Source: a virus. From it: a stretch of 64,000 nucleotides of DNA. The translations under genes and the position numbers were made by a program. Each line of letters opens with the position of its first letter. Position 1 is the first letter of the stretch. Location of the stretch: IMG/VR virus record IMGVR_UViG_3300027708_002747, positions 20,682 to 84,681 of that record, one strand, 5' to 3'. Of this stretch, positions 45,844 to 55,810 are shown piece after piece. The notes under the pieces are model-generated. The model was not told where the DNA came from, did not search any database, and was given only the letters and a program-made list of their open reading frames with translations.

Positions 45844-47279
45844 ATTGAACTTTTTAATTTTTCAATGTAACTTTTTTTCATATCTGAAGAAGTTTCAATT
45901 GTTGTGTTTTTTAAATCTTCTAATGATTGTTTAACCTTTTGAGATATTTGATGTGTTAAATCGTCCAAAGTTGTTCTTGAGGCAGCAAGTTTAGCGATTG
46001 TGTTTCTAACAATAGTTTCCAATCCATCACCTGATGGGTCACTAATTTCAATAAAACTTTCAGGTAAAATTGATACAATTGTTTCTGAGACATACTGAGG
46101 GTCAATCATTTTTTTAGCATCTTCTTTTGGTAAATTTTTAAATGTATCACTAATTTTTTTACCAATTTCTGAATTTGGCTCAATTTGTAATTTATTTAAA
46201 ATAAATTGTATACCTTTTTCAATAAAAGTTTCTTCATGTCCTCCAAACACTGAATTAAATGCAATATCAAAATCACCTAATTCTGACTCATTTAATGTCT
46301 TTAAAACACCACCATTAAAGTAGGTGTCAAAAAATTTTCTGTATGATTCGTTGAAGAAATATTTTGAATTTTCTTTTAAACTTATTTTTTTGTTTAATTT
46401 AGATATTTTTAATTTTTCTTTAACATTTTCAGAAATTGTTTTATTTGTTTTCATTTCTTTTAATTTTTTCTTAATTTTTAGTTTTCTCTCAATTAAATGA
46501 GTAGTTACTGACTCTTGTAACGTTTGTATCCATTCATCGTACCATTTAACTCCTTCAGGTTTTGTATTCGCAATCCATTTAACAACAGGATTTTTATGTA
46601 ATCCTTTTTTGTTTTTTTCAGCCCATTTTAAATCGTTATCAATAGTTGGGTCACACAAATCCATCATTTTGCTATCTAAAAGATACTTGTATTTAGTATT
46701 AAAATTAACGACCATTTTATATGCGGCATCATCTCTTTCATCATCGGTACTATAATCATTAATAAAATAATTATCTGTTTCCCATGGATTACAATCCATT
46801 TCAAGTACACTAGGTTTTAAACTATTTGTATAAATGTCACTAATTGTATGACCCTTTAAACCTGGAAACGTGTTAGAATCATAAACATGATTCCAAACTT
46901 TTTTCATTGTTGAATTACAATAACTTAATGTTTTAGTACCTTTTTCACTTAGTTCATATTTTTTTGCAATTTCAGGAAATTGTTTGTTTACATACTTTCT
47001 AAAAATATCACCTGCTTCTGTGTCACAATCTTTAGAGTCATTACATCTAAAAACCATTCCTTCACTCGGTTTCCATTCACATCCTGTAATGTCATTTTTT
47101 TCAGGTGACGGAGATGGTTTTGGTGGAGATGGTTTTGGTTTTGTTTTACATGATGAAGGACTATAATAAAATTTTCCATCAACTTGTTTTGTTTTACAAT
47201 GTGAAAATTTTTTAATCGAATCAGGAGCGACAAGAACCCAATCACTTTGTTCTAATAATATTTTATTTATCAAATTCAT
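45840..47279 (-). CDS. Large putative internal virion protein with leader
   Basis: 479 aa. The leader MNLINKILLE/Q is followed by a Lys/Pro/Ser linker (about 48-64), then a domain with several Cys (CEWKPSEGMVFRCNDSKDCD) that may hold disulfides, and a long helical, charged C-terminal half from residue 260 on. No family recognised. It is the last of three large leftward genes with leaders, which suggests that they act together. Confidence 0.6.
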   Translation of the reverse strand: MNLINKILLEQSDWVLVAPDSIKKFSHCKTKQVDGKFYYSPSSCKTKPKPSPPKPSPSPEKNDITGCEWKPSEGMVFRCNDSKDCDTEAGDIFRKYVNKQFPEIAKKYELSEKGTKTLSYCNSTMKKVWNHVYDSNTFPGLKGHTISDIYTNSLKPSVLEMDCNPWETDNYFINDYSTDDERDDAAYKMVVNFNTKYKYLLDSKMMDLCDPTIDNDLKWAEKNKKGLHKNPVVKWIANTKPEGVKWYDEWIQTLQESVTTHLIERKLKIKKKLKEMKTNKTISENVKEKLKISKLNKKISLKENSKYFFNESYRKFFDTYFNGGVLKTLNESELGDFDIAFNSVFGGHEETFIEKGIQFILNKLQIEPNSEIGKKISDTFKNLPKEDAKKMIDPQYVSETIVSILPESFIEISDPSGDGLETIVRNTIAKLAASRTTLDDLTHQISQKVKQSLEDLKNTTIETSSDMKKSYIEKLKSSI

Positions 47280-47285
47280 ATATAA

Positions 47286-49745
47286 TTAGTATGGTATAAA
47301 TGTATTATTTTTATATATAAAATTAACTATTGTTTTATTTGTATCATCATTTTTATAAGCAGTTCCGACACCTGTTTCATTATATGGGGTTGCAATCGTA
47401 TAACCATTTATTCTTGCCCAATTTTCAAATCCTTTTGGTGTACCGTCAATTTTATTTAATTCTTTCTCCGCCATTTTTTGTTTTCTTTTGTTCATTAAAC
47501 AATTATACATATTAACTTCTGCCGACTTACCATTTTTATCGACAAAACAATAATCTTCTTGTAACATCTTGTCATATTTTTTCTTCGTTGCGTCAATCTG
47601 TTTCATTAATTCATTTAGAGCGATTGTTTTTGCTTCTGGAACACCACCCCCACCAATCATAACACGCCAAATTTTATCACTCCAAAACTTTATATCATCT
47701 ACGTAAGTTTCTGTAACTATACCGGCCATATCTAAACCTGCTCGAATAAGTGTTGGTCGATACGATGCTTCAATTTCGTCCGGATTTGGAGCAACATATA
47801 ACTGTTGAAGTAAGTCATTTATTTCTTTGCATTCTTCATCAGTTCCGATTTTTTCAATAGTTTCACCATCCACAACAGTTGGTTCACAAATTAATTTTTT
47901 AAAGTCCTCAAAGTTTTTAAGAGCTTCAAGTCTTTGAGAATTTTCTAAACCACCAGTACCCAAAGACGCTAACCAAGGATATGCTAAAGTAGTCCAAACC
48001 AAAAGTTTAAACCCTCTCTCAAAATATATTCCTGACCTACCACCTAACGCAAATATTTTTCTATAAACATCAACACTGTTAGGACTTGTTGTTAATGCAA
48101 ACCTTCCCCAACTTTTAAGGAAATCACCAAAAAAATAACTTCCAACCTTTAATTTGTTTACTTTTCCTTCAGTTAAAAATAATTCTTTCCATCTGTTTAT
48201 ATTTAATATTCCTGTCATTTCTCCATAACCTCTAAACATTATTTTTACCGCCTTACCAAAGTTTTTTTGGAAATCCACACTAAGTGAATCGGCCAGTTCT
48301 TTAAATTCAGGTGATTCAATAAGTCTTTTAAATTCAACACTTTCTTTTTCTAAACCATATGATAAAAGATTATTTTCTAACCAGCTTGCCGCAGATTTAC
48401 CTGATATGTCACTTTTGTTTAATAAAACCATTAAATTTCTTATAGTATCAAAATTACCGGAAATAGTTTTTGGACCCTTTTCGTCACCGATTATTTTTTT
48501 CGCCATTAATTGTACTTCCCTATCTAATCTTTGATATAGTTCTTCTAATGTACCATACGGTGTCATTAGTTTTATTCTAGTTATAACATTCTCTAAAAAG
48601 TACTTAAGGAAATTTGGACCTTCCAATGACCCAAAAGTTTTTAAACCTTCTATCGCTTTTTGTAAACCTTCAATTTTATCAAAAGGTAACTTACTCGCCA
48701 ATTTATACACTTTAGCAATATTTTCAAATTCTTTTGTCAATATTTCGTCTACAATATTATAATCAAAATCAGAAATTTCTTCTTTAACGACTGAATCCCA
48801 CTCTTTATTTTTTGAAGTTTTTGACATAATTGATTTTAAAAACCCAGGTAGATTTACTTCACCCGCAGAATTAACATAACCTAATTTTTTTAATAAATTT
48901 TTAAAATATTCATTTACAAATTCTGAATTTTTTTTAAGTGCTGGAATTATTTTACTTAATAAACTTTCTGGTAAATCGTTAAATGCTATTTTTTTATCAA
49001 TAAATTTTTTTAGTTGTTCAAACTCTTGAACAGTAAATGTAGTTCCATTACTCAATATATCAGTACTACCTCTAATTGGTCCGTAATTAGTTAAAAATAA
49101 GTCATTAATTTTATCACGTAAGAAATTTCTATTTTGAGTTATAAATTTAACAGTATCAATATTATTAGGTAAATCATTTAGTTTAAAAACATCAATTAAT
49201 ATTTTTTTATATTCTTCATCAACACCTTTTAAATTATTAATCTCTTTTTTAAGTTTTTTTAATGCGTTTAAAGTATCTTGATATAAAACAGCATCTTTTT
49301 TTGCTACTGTAGTAGTTAGTTTAGTAACTAATGTTGAACATTCATCCGCTAACTCAGATAAATCAGGATATATTTGACGTAATGTTCCTCTCATTACCGT
49401 TTCAATTTCTTTTCTTAAAGTAACATCAGAGTTTTTAATTAAATTCTTAAACATTTCTTCAAGAGGTACCTCATTCAAAATATCATCTCCCCACTTTTCA
49501 TACTTAATTGCACTAATAATCTTATTAACTAAATTAGTTTCAACAGATTCGCTACTAGCCGATAATAAACTTTCTCTAACTGTTCTCCCAAGTTTTTGTA
49601 AGTCCATATTTTTTAGAGCGTCAATATCAAAAAGATTTTTTAATATTTTTTGAGTTAAACTTTTTGGTAGACTAACTTCCAAAATTAATGTTAATCCCAT
49701 TATTTCTCTAACTCTATTAACTTCGTTTAATAATTGTGTTTTCAT
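47286..49745 (-). CDS. Very large putative internal virion protein with leader
   Basis: 819 aa from ATG 49745; the ATG at 49751 is part of a TATTTAT box (complement of 49750-49756), so the second ATG is preferred. Leader MKTQLLNE/V with a second site LILE/V at residue 23. The body is mostly helical; hydrophobic segment at about 590-620 (LLVWTTLAYPWLASLG) could insert in a membrane. No enzyme motif seen. Its features (large, helical, leader, membrane-like patch) are those of proteins ejected with DNA in other phages; this is inference. Confidence 0.6.
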   Translation of the reverse strand: MKTQLLNEVNRVREIMGLTLILEVSLPKSLTQKILKNLFDIDALKNMDLQKLGRTVRESLLSASSESVETNLVNKIISAIKYEKWGDDILNEVPLEEMFKNLIKNSDVTLRKEIETVMRGTLRQIYPDLSELADECSTLVTKLTTTVAKKDAVLYQDTLNALKKLKKEINNLKGVDEEYKKILIDVFKLNDLPNNIDTVKFITQNRNFLRDKINDLFLTNYGPIRGSTDILSNGTTFTVQEFEQLKKFIDKKIAFNDLPESLLSKIIPALKKNSEFVNEYFKNLLKKLGYVNSAGEVNLPGFLKSIMSKTSKNKEWDSVVKEEISDFDYNIVDEILTKEFENIAKVYKLASKLPFDKIEGLQKAIEGLKTFGSLEGPNFLKYFLENVITRIKLMTPYGTLEELYQRLDREVQLMAKKIIGDEKGPKTISGNFDTIRNLMVLLNKSDISGKSAASWLENNLLSYGLEKESVEFKRLIESPEFKELADSLSVDFQKNFGKAVKIMFRGYGEMTGILNINRWKELFLTEGKVNKLKVGSYFFGDFLKSWGRFALTTSPNSVDVYRKIFALGGRSGIYFERGFKLLVWTTLAYPWLASLGTGGLENSQRLEALKNFEDFKKLICEPTVVDGETIEKIGTDEECKEINDLLQQLYVAPNPDEIEASYRPTLIRAGLDMAGIVTETYVDDIKFWSDKIWRVMIGGGGVPEAKTIALNELMKQIDATKKKYDKMLQEDYCFVDKNGKSAEVNMYNCLMNKRKQKMAEKELNKIDGTPKGFENWARINGYTIATPYNETGVGTAYKNDDTNKTIVNFIYKNNTFIPY

Positions 49746-49766
49746 TACCATAAATATACAGGTCGA

Positions 49767-52700
49767 TTAATCTTCAATATTACTTTCTATTTGTTTATTT
49801 AACTCATCAATTCTTCTATTTAATTCTTTAACTTCATTAATGAGTTTATCTAATTTTTCATCAGACAATTGTTCTTTTATTTTTTTAGTCTGTTCCCCAA
49901 AGATTTTTTTACCAACATTCTCTAAAAAAATTTTCTGTTCTTTTTTGTTACTTGATAGAATATTTTCAAAAAAATTGTCAGCCTCTTCAGGAGTATTTAT
50001 ACCTCTGTTATTTAATTCCCATTCAAAAGCTTTCCATTTAGTTTCATCTAATTCGACATTAAATATGTCTTGTGACACCTGATTTGCATAAATAAACATA
50101 TTATATCCCATATTTAACATGACTGGTGAAAACACAATAGGAACTTTTACTCCAACTTCCTTTAAAATTTTAACAGCAATATTTTTCCACTGAGAACCAA
50201 ACTGTTGTTTTAACCATCTGTCCATAATTTCTTTTCCGTAAACCTGAATTTGTCTTGTAAATCTTGGAGTGTTGATGATATCATATAAATGTCTTCTTTC
50301 AACATCTGTTAACGACCTTACAAAATTATTCAATTTCTTACCTGTATTTGGGTTAGCTTTTTTTAATTTATTAAATACTGATATTTCTGCCCAATCCCCA
50401 AATCCTGATAAGAATTTTTTCTCAAATCCTGGTGTGTCCACAATAAATGATAACACAGCACACGCCATATCAATTTTAGCGGCCTCTTCATTTCCCGCCA
50501 TTTTATTTCTGTAGGCGGAATAAATATTAAGTCCAGCATCAACTGATATTCTCGCGACAATCGCCAATTCAAGTTCCCATCCTACAGCCATAAATAAAGG
50601 TGGAAATACAAGTGATGCTAAAAGTACTCCCCCCATAACAATTTTCCATCCGTTTTCATCCCACCACTCATCAGGGCAAGGAATAGTATACTTAACATAA
50701 CCTGATGGTAATGAAGAATAATATTGACCAACAATATAACCTTTATATTCTCTTTGACCCGCAGCAATTGATTGTAATTCTTTATACATTCCTGGACATT
50801 CAAGTAGTTTTTTTAGGGTTAATTCAACGAGTGAATCAGGTATCTTATCAATTGTTTTATAACCACCCCCCAAGGCATCGGATAATGTACCTAAAAATCC
50901 TGGGTTCATAAAAATATGCATTTTAACCGCATTTTTAACCAAAGGATTATTAAGATAAAAATCTTTAGAACCAGGAGCACCCGGTAAATAAGTTTGTATT
51001 AAATCGTAATCCTCAGGATAAAACTGAAGTAATAAATCTATTTGTTCTTCAGGTAATTTTAAAAATTTAATCATCCATTTACCAACATCACCATTTGTTT
51101 CTTTATTTGCAAAATCAACAACACAGTTAGGATATAACGATTCGTTTTCTACCAAATCCTTTACAAAATTAGGGAACTTAGAATATAAATCAAAGTCAAA
51201 ATTAAGACCACTTCCTCCTTTAGTAACAATTTGTCTTCCTTTAATACCATCAAATTCAAAAGGTTCTGTACACCATTCAGTTAACCAATTTACTAAAGTA
51301 TTAACTTGTTCATCATTTAAAATACTAAAAATTGGACCTAAATTAATTATTTGAGGTTTAAATCCTGAATCTTCATTTTTTCCTGAAATAACTTGGTTAA
51401 TATTTTTTTGAATATTTCCAATTGAGTACGACGGTAAATCAGGGTCATCACCTCTACTATAAATTGGTATTATTTTACCATCAACATCATAAATACTTAT
51501 TTTTAAAAACTTGGAATTATTAACACCTTGTTCAAATTTTTCTTGTTGTTCTTTTGGAGTTTGGCCTGTTTCATATAACCATTCATCCGCAGGAACATTT
51601 GGATATGCATTAGCCCTTAAAAATGAAAGAAAAGGTTCTACCCAATCATGTTTGTTAGTTTTAAAAAACTTATATGCCGGCATATTCTCTTCATTTATAG
51701 TGGACCCTTTACAAACTCGATAAGTTTTAAGTAAACAAATATAATTTTCAATATACCCATCTAGTTTAGGATTGTTAGGAGTAAGTCCTAAAGCTTCCGC
51801 AAAATTATAGTTACCACTTTTTAAATAATCCCTCAATGAATCATGCCAAGGATAACTGGTATTAACACCCCTCTCTCGTACTACATCTTTTTGTTTTAAA
51901 TAACCAAGTTCTACTAACGCCATTTGTAAATTTGTAACTGAACTTTCCGTATTTTCTTTTACATAGGTTGGATATCCTTTTTTAGTATACCCTACTAAAC
52001 CTTGTTCCTTTTGTTTAATATTTGTTAAATATTGTGTAGGTGAATATTGATATTGAGTAAGATAAGTCAAACTAGGAAACTTTAATGTTAAATCTTTCCA
52101 ATTTGGTTTAATAGGGGGTTGATAATTAAATTGTTTTGGATTTTTATTATATTCACCAATTTTTCTCTCAAATATTTCATAATCGAGTAATACAACGAAT
52201 GGACCCAAAACTTTAACATTACCTTTAAAACTTTTTTTACTTCTTGGTTGTTGTATTGAACTACCTGTTGGTGAATCGGAAAAATATAAACTATCTCTAA
52301 AAACTTTATTGTTTTTTAATAATTTTATTAAATCATCATAATTCATTTCAGATATTTTCTCCGCAAAAACAGTTATAATCTTATCTTTATTTGTGTTAAT
52401 ACTAACTCGAGCCTCACCTTCACTACTGTTAGATTCATATAATTTAATTAATTGGTCAATAGAATATTTTCTAAGTTCTTCTTTTGTTAAAACTTTTGGT
52501 TTTGGAGTTGTTTGAGGATTTGTATTATTGGTTATTGGAGTTTTAGAATAAAATGATGGGTAATTTAATTGTAAACTATTACAAAATTTATCAACAGTTT
52601 CTTTAGTTCTTGGCACAAACCAATCGTAATTTCTTGGTTGCATTTTACAATTTTTAATTGCGTCTTTATCATATTGATTTTTTGGGACTTTATTTGGGTC

Positions 52701-52814
52701 TTGTTGTTCTGTTAATATTTTAACTTTTGAAATATTTTCAGACAAAGTTTCCTTATTATCGTATTTCATCAATAACAAAACTCTTTCCAATAATTCTTGT
52801 TGTTTCTTTTCCAT
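49767..52814 (-). CDS. Giant multi-domain putative virion protein with leader
   Basis: 1015 aa, the largest gene here. Leader sites at LSE/N (residue 26) and LTE/Q (36). Residues about 290-345 (SSVTNLQMALVELGYLKQKD, then DGYIENYICLL) look like a degenerate peptidoglycan-binding domain. Residues about 730-800 hold hydrophobic helices (VMGGVLLASLVFPPLFMAVG, then ELAIVARISVDAGLNIYSAY). The C-terminus is a coiled coil (INEVKELNRRIDELNKQIES). It may contact the cell wall and membrane during DNA entry. Its stop is 15 bases before the next gene of the same set. Confidence 0.6.
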   Translation of the reverse strand: MEKKQQELLERVLLLMKYDNKETLSENISKVKILTEQQDPNKVPKNQYDKDAIKNCKMQPRNYDWFVPRTKETVDKFCNSLQLNYPSFYSKTPITNNTNPQTTPKPKVLTKEELRKYSIDQLIKLYESNSSEGEARVSINTNKDKIITVFAEKISEMNYDDLIKLLKNNKVFRDSLYFSDSPTGSSIQQPRSKKSFKGNVKVLGPFVVLLDYEIFERKIGEYNKNPKQFNYQPPIKPNWKDLTLKFPSLTYLTQYQYSPTQYLTNIKQKEQGLVGYTKKGYPTYVKENTESSVTNLQMALVELGYLKQKDVVRERGVNTSYPWHDSLRDYLKSGNYNFAEALGLTPNNPKLDGYIENYICLLKTYRVCKGSTINEENMPAYKFFKTNKHDWVEPFLSFLRANAYPNVPADEWLYETGQTPKEQQEKFEQGVNNSKFLKISIYDVDGKIIPIYSRGDDPDLPSYSIGNIQKNINQVISGKNEDSGFKPQIINLGPIFSILNDEQVNTLVNWLTEWCTEPFEFDGIKGRQIVTKGGSGLNFDFDLYSKFPNFVKDLVENESLYPNCVVDFANKETNGDVGKWMIKFLKLPEEQIDLLLQFYPEDYDLIQTYLPGAPGSKDFYLNNPLVKNAVKMHIFMNPGFLGTLSDALGGGYKTIDKIPDSLVELTLKKLLECPGMYKELQSIAAGQREYKGYIVGQYYSSLPSGYVKYTIPCPDEWWDENGWKIVMGGVLLASLVFPPLFMAVGWELELAIVARISVDAGLNIYSAYRNKMAGNEEAAKIDMACAVLSFIVDTPGFEKKFLSGFGDWAEISVFNKLKKANPNTGKKLNNFVRSLTDVERRHLYDIINTPRFTRQIQVYGKEIMDRWLKQQFGSQWKNIAVKILKEVGVKVPIVFSPVMLNMGYNMFIYANQVSQDIFNVELDETKWKAFEWELNNRGINTPEEADNFFENILSSNKKEQKIFLENVGKKIFGEQTKKIKEQLSDEKLDKLINEVKELNRRIDELNKQIESNIED

Positions 52815-52817
52815 TTT

Positions 52818-53072
52818 TTACCAAACTTGATTTGCAGGGCCTCTTTTAATACCGGTCTCCCATTTTTCACCTTTTTTACCCAACATGTTGGCTTTACCTC
52901 TTGTGGTCACATAAAGTTCATCCCAATTACTACCTCTTTTATTTGTATTAGATGTTGCACCTCCACCACCTGAGGCAGCGTCTTGTTCACCTAACTCATC
53001 TTTCTTACCTTTTTTACTATTGGTAGTCAGATTTTTAAGCAAATCAATTATATAGTCAACGTCCTGTGTCAT
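52818..53072 (-). CDS. Small Gly-rich hypothetical protein
   Basis: 84 aa: helical first 20 residues, a Lys-rich stretch, a Gly-rich linker (SGGGGATSNTNKRGSNWDEL) and a basic end GIKRGPANQVW. A TATTTAT box (complement of 53079-53085) is 6 bases upstream, so this gene heads the leftward unit of the giant proteins. Confidence 0.55.
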   Translation of the reverse strand: MTQDVDYIIDLLKNLTTNSKKGKKDELGEQDAASGGGGATSNTNKRGSNWDELYVTTRGKANMLGKKGEKWETGIKRGPANQVW

Positions 53073-53087
53073 TTTTTTATAAATATC

Positions 53088-53119
53088 TTTGGTTAGATAA
53101 AAAAGTGTAGTTATATTTG
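53088..53119 (+). promoter_or_regulatory. Host-type promoter
   Basis: TTTG at 53088-53091, 20-base spacer, TATATTTG at 53112-53119; ATG of the lipoprotein gene follows after 5 bases. Confidence 0.7.
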
Positions 53120-53124
53120 TAGAT

Positions 53125-53610
53125 ATGAAACAATTACTTTTTTTATTCCTATTATCTATAACATTATTATCTTGTGAGAGATATGAACAACCTACTTACC
53201 CATCATTATCAGGTAACTATGTAATTGATGTTATTACAGTTTCAACCGATTCTTACACTGATGTATTATATCCTGGTGATACACTATTTCTAAACGATAC
53301 TAACTTTCCAATGGACACAATTGCCGTTGGTTTTACCAAATTAGGTTTTAATAACACACACATGGGATTTAATATTGTTGAGAACCAATGGGGTGATTAT
53401 TATTTTGAAGATAAATTCCCGTATACCTGTACTAACTTCGAATATCAAGGAAATGGATTTTTTTGGGTAATAATTAATGGAATACAATACTCATTTGATA
53501 TTGTACAAGATGGTCTTGAAAATTTAATTATTCGTTCTAAAACAGGTAGATTTAGAGATTCCAACAACAATGAAATGGAATTAACATTTACTATGACTAT
53601 GACATATTAG
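53125..53610 (+). CDS. Phage-encoded lipoprotein
   Basis: 161 aa. The start MKQLLFLFLLSITLLSC is a signal peptide with lipobox LLSC (Cys17), so the mature protein begins CERYEQ and is lipid-anchored. The rest is beta-rich (NYVIDVITVSTDSYTDVLYP), lipocalin-like in length, with no known family. A host-type promoter suggests expression outside the phage programme. Possible roles are exclusion of related phages or shielding of a receptor; neither is proven. Confidence 0.75.
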   Translation: MKQLLFLFLLSITLLSCERYEQPTYPSLSGNYVIDVITVSTDSYTDVLYPGDTLFLNDTNFPMDTIAVGFTKLGFNNTHMGFNIVENQWGDYYFEDKFPYTCTNFEYQGNGFFWVIINGIQYSFDIVQDGLENLIIRSKTGRFRDSNNNEMELTFTMTMTY

Positions 53611-53942
53611 AATAAAAACGAAGGTGGAATTTTATTTGGATTTAATTTATAATACTCATCCATAAAATCCTTTAACTCAATTTTATCAACCTCGTATTCC
53701 CTTTCGTCTAACGCTTCTTCATCAATAATTAACTCGTCAGTGTCTTCTTCATATATGATAGGAAAATCACTTGATTCATAATCATAGTTCTCTAAAATGA
53801 AAAAACCGGACTTCTCAACAAAGTCCAGTTCAAATTCATGTTCTCTTATCTCGTCCTCACCATCTTCTTTTAATCTAAAACTAACTTGTATAATTTCAGA
53901 TTTTGGATTATAATAGTAATCAACAATTTCTTTGATTTTCAT
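53607..53942 (-). CDS. Hypothetical acidic protein
   Basis: 111 aa from the ATG at 53942, placed 4 bases after the upstream stop with AAGGAA before it; a longer form from 53981 would overlap the neighbour. Beta-rich first half (EIIQVSFRLKEDGEDEIREH) and acidic end. Not recognised. Confidence 0.55.
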   Translation of the reverse strand: MKIKEIVDYYYNPKSEIIQVSFRLKEDGEDEIREHEFELDFVEKSGFFILENYDYESSDFPIIYEEDTDELIIDEEALDEREYEVDKIELKDFMDEYYKLNPNKIPPSFLF

Positions 53943-53946
53943 TTCC

Positions 53947-54405
53947 TTAAAGAATTTTCTTAAACCACTTAAGTGATTCATTGATTTGTTCTTGTACTAA
54001 CGAAGCTTTTGATTTAATTTTAATACCTTCTTCAATCTCTTCCATAGTATACCCTTTAGTTCCACACTCACACGTTTCACCTTCTTTCATTTCACCACCA
54101 CACTCTTCACATGTTTCACCCTCATACATACCACTACATTCACACATTTCACCTTCATATAAACCTCCACACTCATCACATTGTTTTTTCATTTTTTGAT
54201 TAATGTTTGTGTTCTTATATTCAGTAACCTCATTTTTATTATTAACGGTAATACCACCCTTATCCTGAGCCAAATCCTCAACATTAAGCATTTGTTCTTT
54301 TGGTGTGTCAAATCCACGAGTGACATAACCATCATATGGTTTTCTATGTTTATCTTTAATTGAATTTTTTTCTTGTTCTGAAATACCTAAAAAATATGGA
54401 TTCAT
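53947..54405 (-). CDS. Cys-rich zinc-ribbon-like protein with leader and tail
   Basis: 152 aa. The N-terminus GISEQEKNSIKDKH is related to other leaders here. Residues about 73-117 have five CxxC/CxC units in Glu-Gly repeats (CDECGG, CECSG, CEECGG, CECG), probably metal-binding. The C-terminus ends QINESLKWFKKIL, like the tails of two other proteins in the window. A TATTTAT box (complement of 54422-54428) is 16 bases upstream. Confidence 0.6.
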   Translation of the reverse strand: MNPYFLGISEQEKNSIKDKHRKPYDGYVTRGFDTPKEQMLNVEDLAQDKGGITVNNKNEVTEYKNTNINQKMKKQCDECGGLYEGEMCECSGMYEGETCEECGGEMKEGETCECGTKGYTMEEIEEGIKIKSKASLVQEQINESLKWFKKIL

Positions 54406-54468
54406 AATAATTGTTTTCTAGATAAATATATGGTTGATTGAATAATATTAATTTATTATACTTTACCC

Positions 54469-54978
54469 ATGGAAAAACCTTACCAACTATTACAACCAGT
54501 TTTTAAAGACCATCGTGGGTCTTTTACTCCAATCAAACTTTCTGACAAGTGGGTTCAATCAAACATTAGTATAAACGATGATATATTCGTATTTCGTGGA
54601 TTACATTATCAAGACGAACCAATGTCTCAAACGAAGTTAGTTTCTGTTATTCAAGGAAAGATTATTGATTTTGTTGTTAACTTGGATAAAAAAAGTGAAG
54701 AGTTTGGTAAACTTGAAACATTTGTTTTAACATCAGGTGAATCGGTATATGTCCCCAAAGGATACGCTCACGGATTTTTAACACTTCAAAGTGGGACAAT
54801 CGTTAACTACTTGGTAGACAATGAATATTCTAAAGAACACGAAGGATGTATTCAATGGGATACTATAGAAGAAGTAAAAGACATTATCACCAAATACATG
54901 AGAGGATTTAACTTTAAAGTTAAGATTAGTGATAAAGACACCGAAGGAATTACATTAGAAGAATATAAAAACAAATGA
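54469..54978 (+). CDS. RmlC-like dTDP-sugar 3,5-epimerase
   Basis: 169 aa cupin. Family blocks are seen in order: FKDHRGSFTPI, FRGLHYQDEPMSQTKLVSVI (HYQ with the catalytic His), GKIIDFVVNL, YVPKGYAHGFLTL. This is dTDP-4-dehydrorhamnose 3,5-epimerase or a close relative; other steps of dTDP-rhamnose synthesis are not in the window, so it may redirect host intermediates. It could serve the glycan block at the left end. The next gene overlaps its stop. Confidence 0.85.
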   Translation: MEKPYQLLQPVFKDHRGSFTPIKLSDKWVQSNISINDDIFVFRGLHYQDEPMSQTKLVSVIQGKIIDFVVNLDKKSEEFGKLETFVLTSGESVYVPKGYAHGFLTLQSGTIVNYLVDNEYSKEHEGCIQWDTIEEVKDIITKYMRGFNFKVKISDKDTEGITLEEYKNK

Positions 54979-55211
54979 CAAAAGAAGAAGTAGAAGAATT
55001 GGCCGAAGGAGCAATTCTATTAGATGGATTTGATGAATGTATCACAGGAATTGTTGAAGAGTTTGGCAATGGTGTGAGAATACTTTATTCACGTGATAAA
55101 ATACTTGAGTCATTACAAAAAGATATGTCTTATGAAGATGCTTTAGAATATTATTACTACAACATTGTTGGTGGACATTTTGGTGAAAGAAATCCTTTGT
55201 TTTTACTTTAA
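54975..55211 (+). CDS. Small conserved phage protein
   Basis: 78 aa, acidic. EGAILLDGFDECITGIVEEF, then ILYSRDKILESLQKDMSYEDA and a final FGERNPLFLL make up a pattern I know from T4-like phages of aquatic bacteria, where it has no established function. It overlaps the epimerase gene by 4 bases. Confidence 0.65.
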   Translation: MTKEEVEELAEGAILLDGFDECITGIVEEFGNGVRILYSRDKILESLQKDMSYEDALEYYYYNIVGGHFGERNPLFLL

Positions 55212-55810
55212 AAGTAATTTGCGTAAAACGAAATAATTTTTGGAGCATATCTTTTTAAATAAGAATTAATTCTTTCTACGGTCACTTCTTTATTTTCTTC
55301 TTCAATTATACTTATTACTCCGTTCACCATTTCACCTTGAACTTTATCGGCCATATCAACTAATTCATCGAACGCTTCGTTAGTATCATTATACTTATGT
55401 TCGTGAGCCAATCTTTCTTTACCCATATAAAGATACGGTGAAGCCGCCAACATGTTAACGACACCAGATTCTCTTAATTTATTTAAATATCGTTTTAAAA
55501 ACAACATGTTGAAATGTTTTATTAACTGAGCATGTTGTGTTAAATCAGTTGACAGATTTTCTTGAATATTTCTTTTTTGTTTTCTTTCCTTCATTTCATC
55601 AAACTCAGATTCATACATCCATTTATCTTCATCCAATAAATAAAGACCCGACCCGTTGTCCCATTTAACAACATATTGAATAAATCCAGGCCCTTTTTGT
55701 ATTCCTTTAACAGTTCCTCTGTCACCAAACGATAATTGAGGTTCACCGAAAAGTTCAATGATAACAATTCTATCACCAGGTTTAAGTTCAGGATTTAATT
55801 TCTTACTCAT
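55208..55810 (-). CDS. DUF4314-like protein
   Basis: 200 aa from ATG 55810. The N-terminal 65 residues (LKPGDRIVIIELFGEPQLSF, GDRGTVKGI, KWDNGSGLYLLDEDKW) resemble DUF4314, a small SH3-like barrel. The rest is helical and basic. The promoter region is shared with the divergent membrane protein gene. Confidence 0.65.
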   Translation of the reverse strand: MSKKLNPELKPGDRIVIIELFGEPQLSFGDRGTVKGIQKGPGFIQYVVKWDNGSGLYLLDEDKWMYESEFDEMKERKQKRNIQENLSTDLTQHAQLIKHFNMLFLKRYLNKLRESGVVNMLAASPYLYMGKERLAHEHKYNDTNEAFDELVDMADKVQGEMVNGVISIIEEENKEVTVERINSYLKRYAPKIISFYANYF

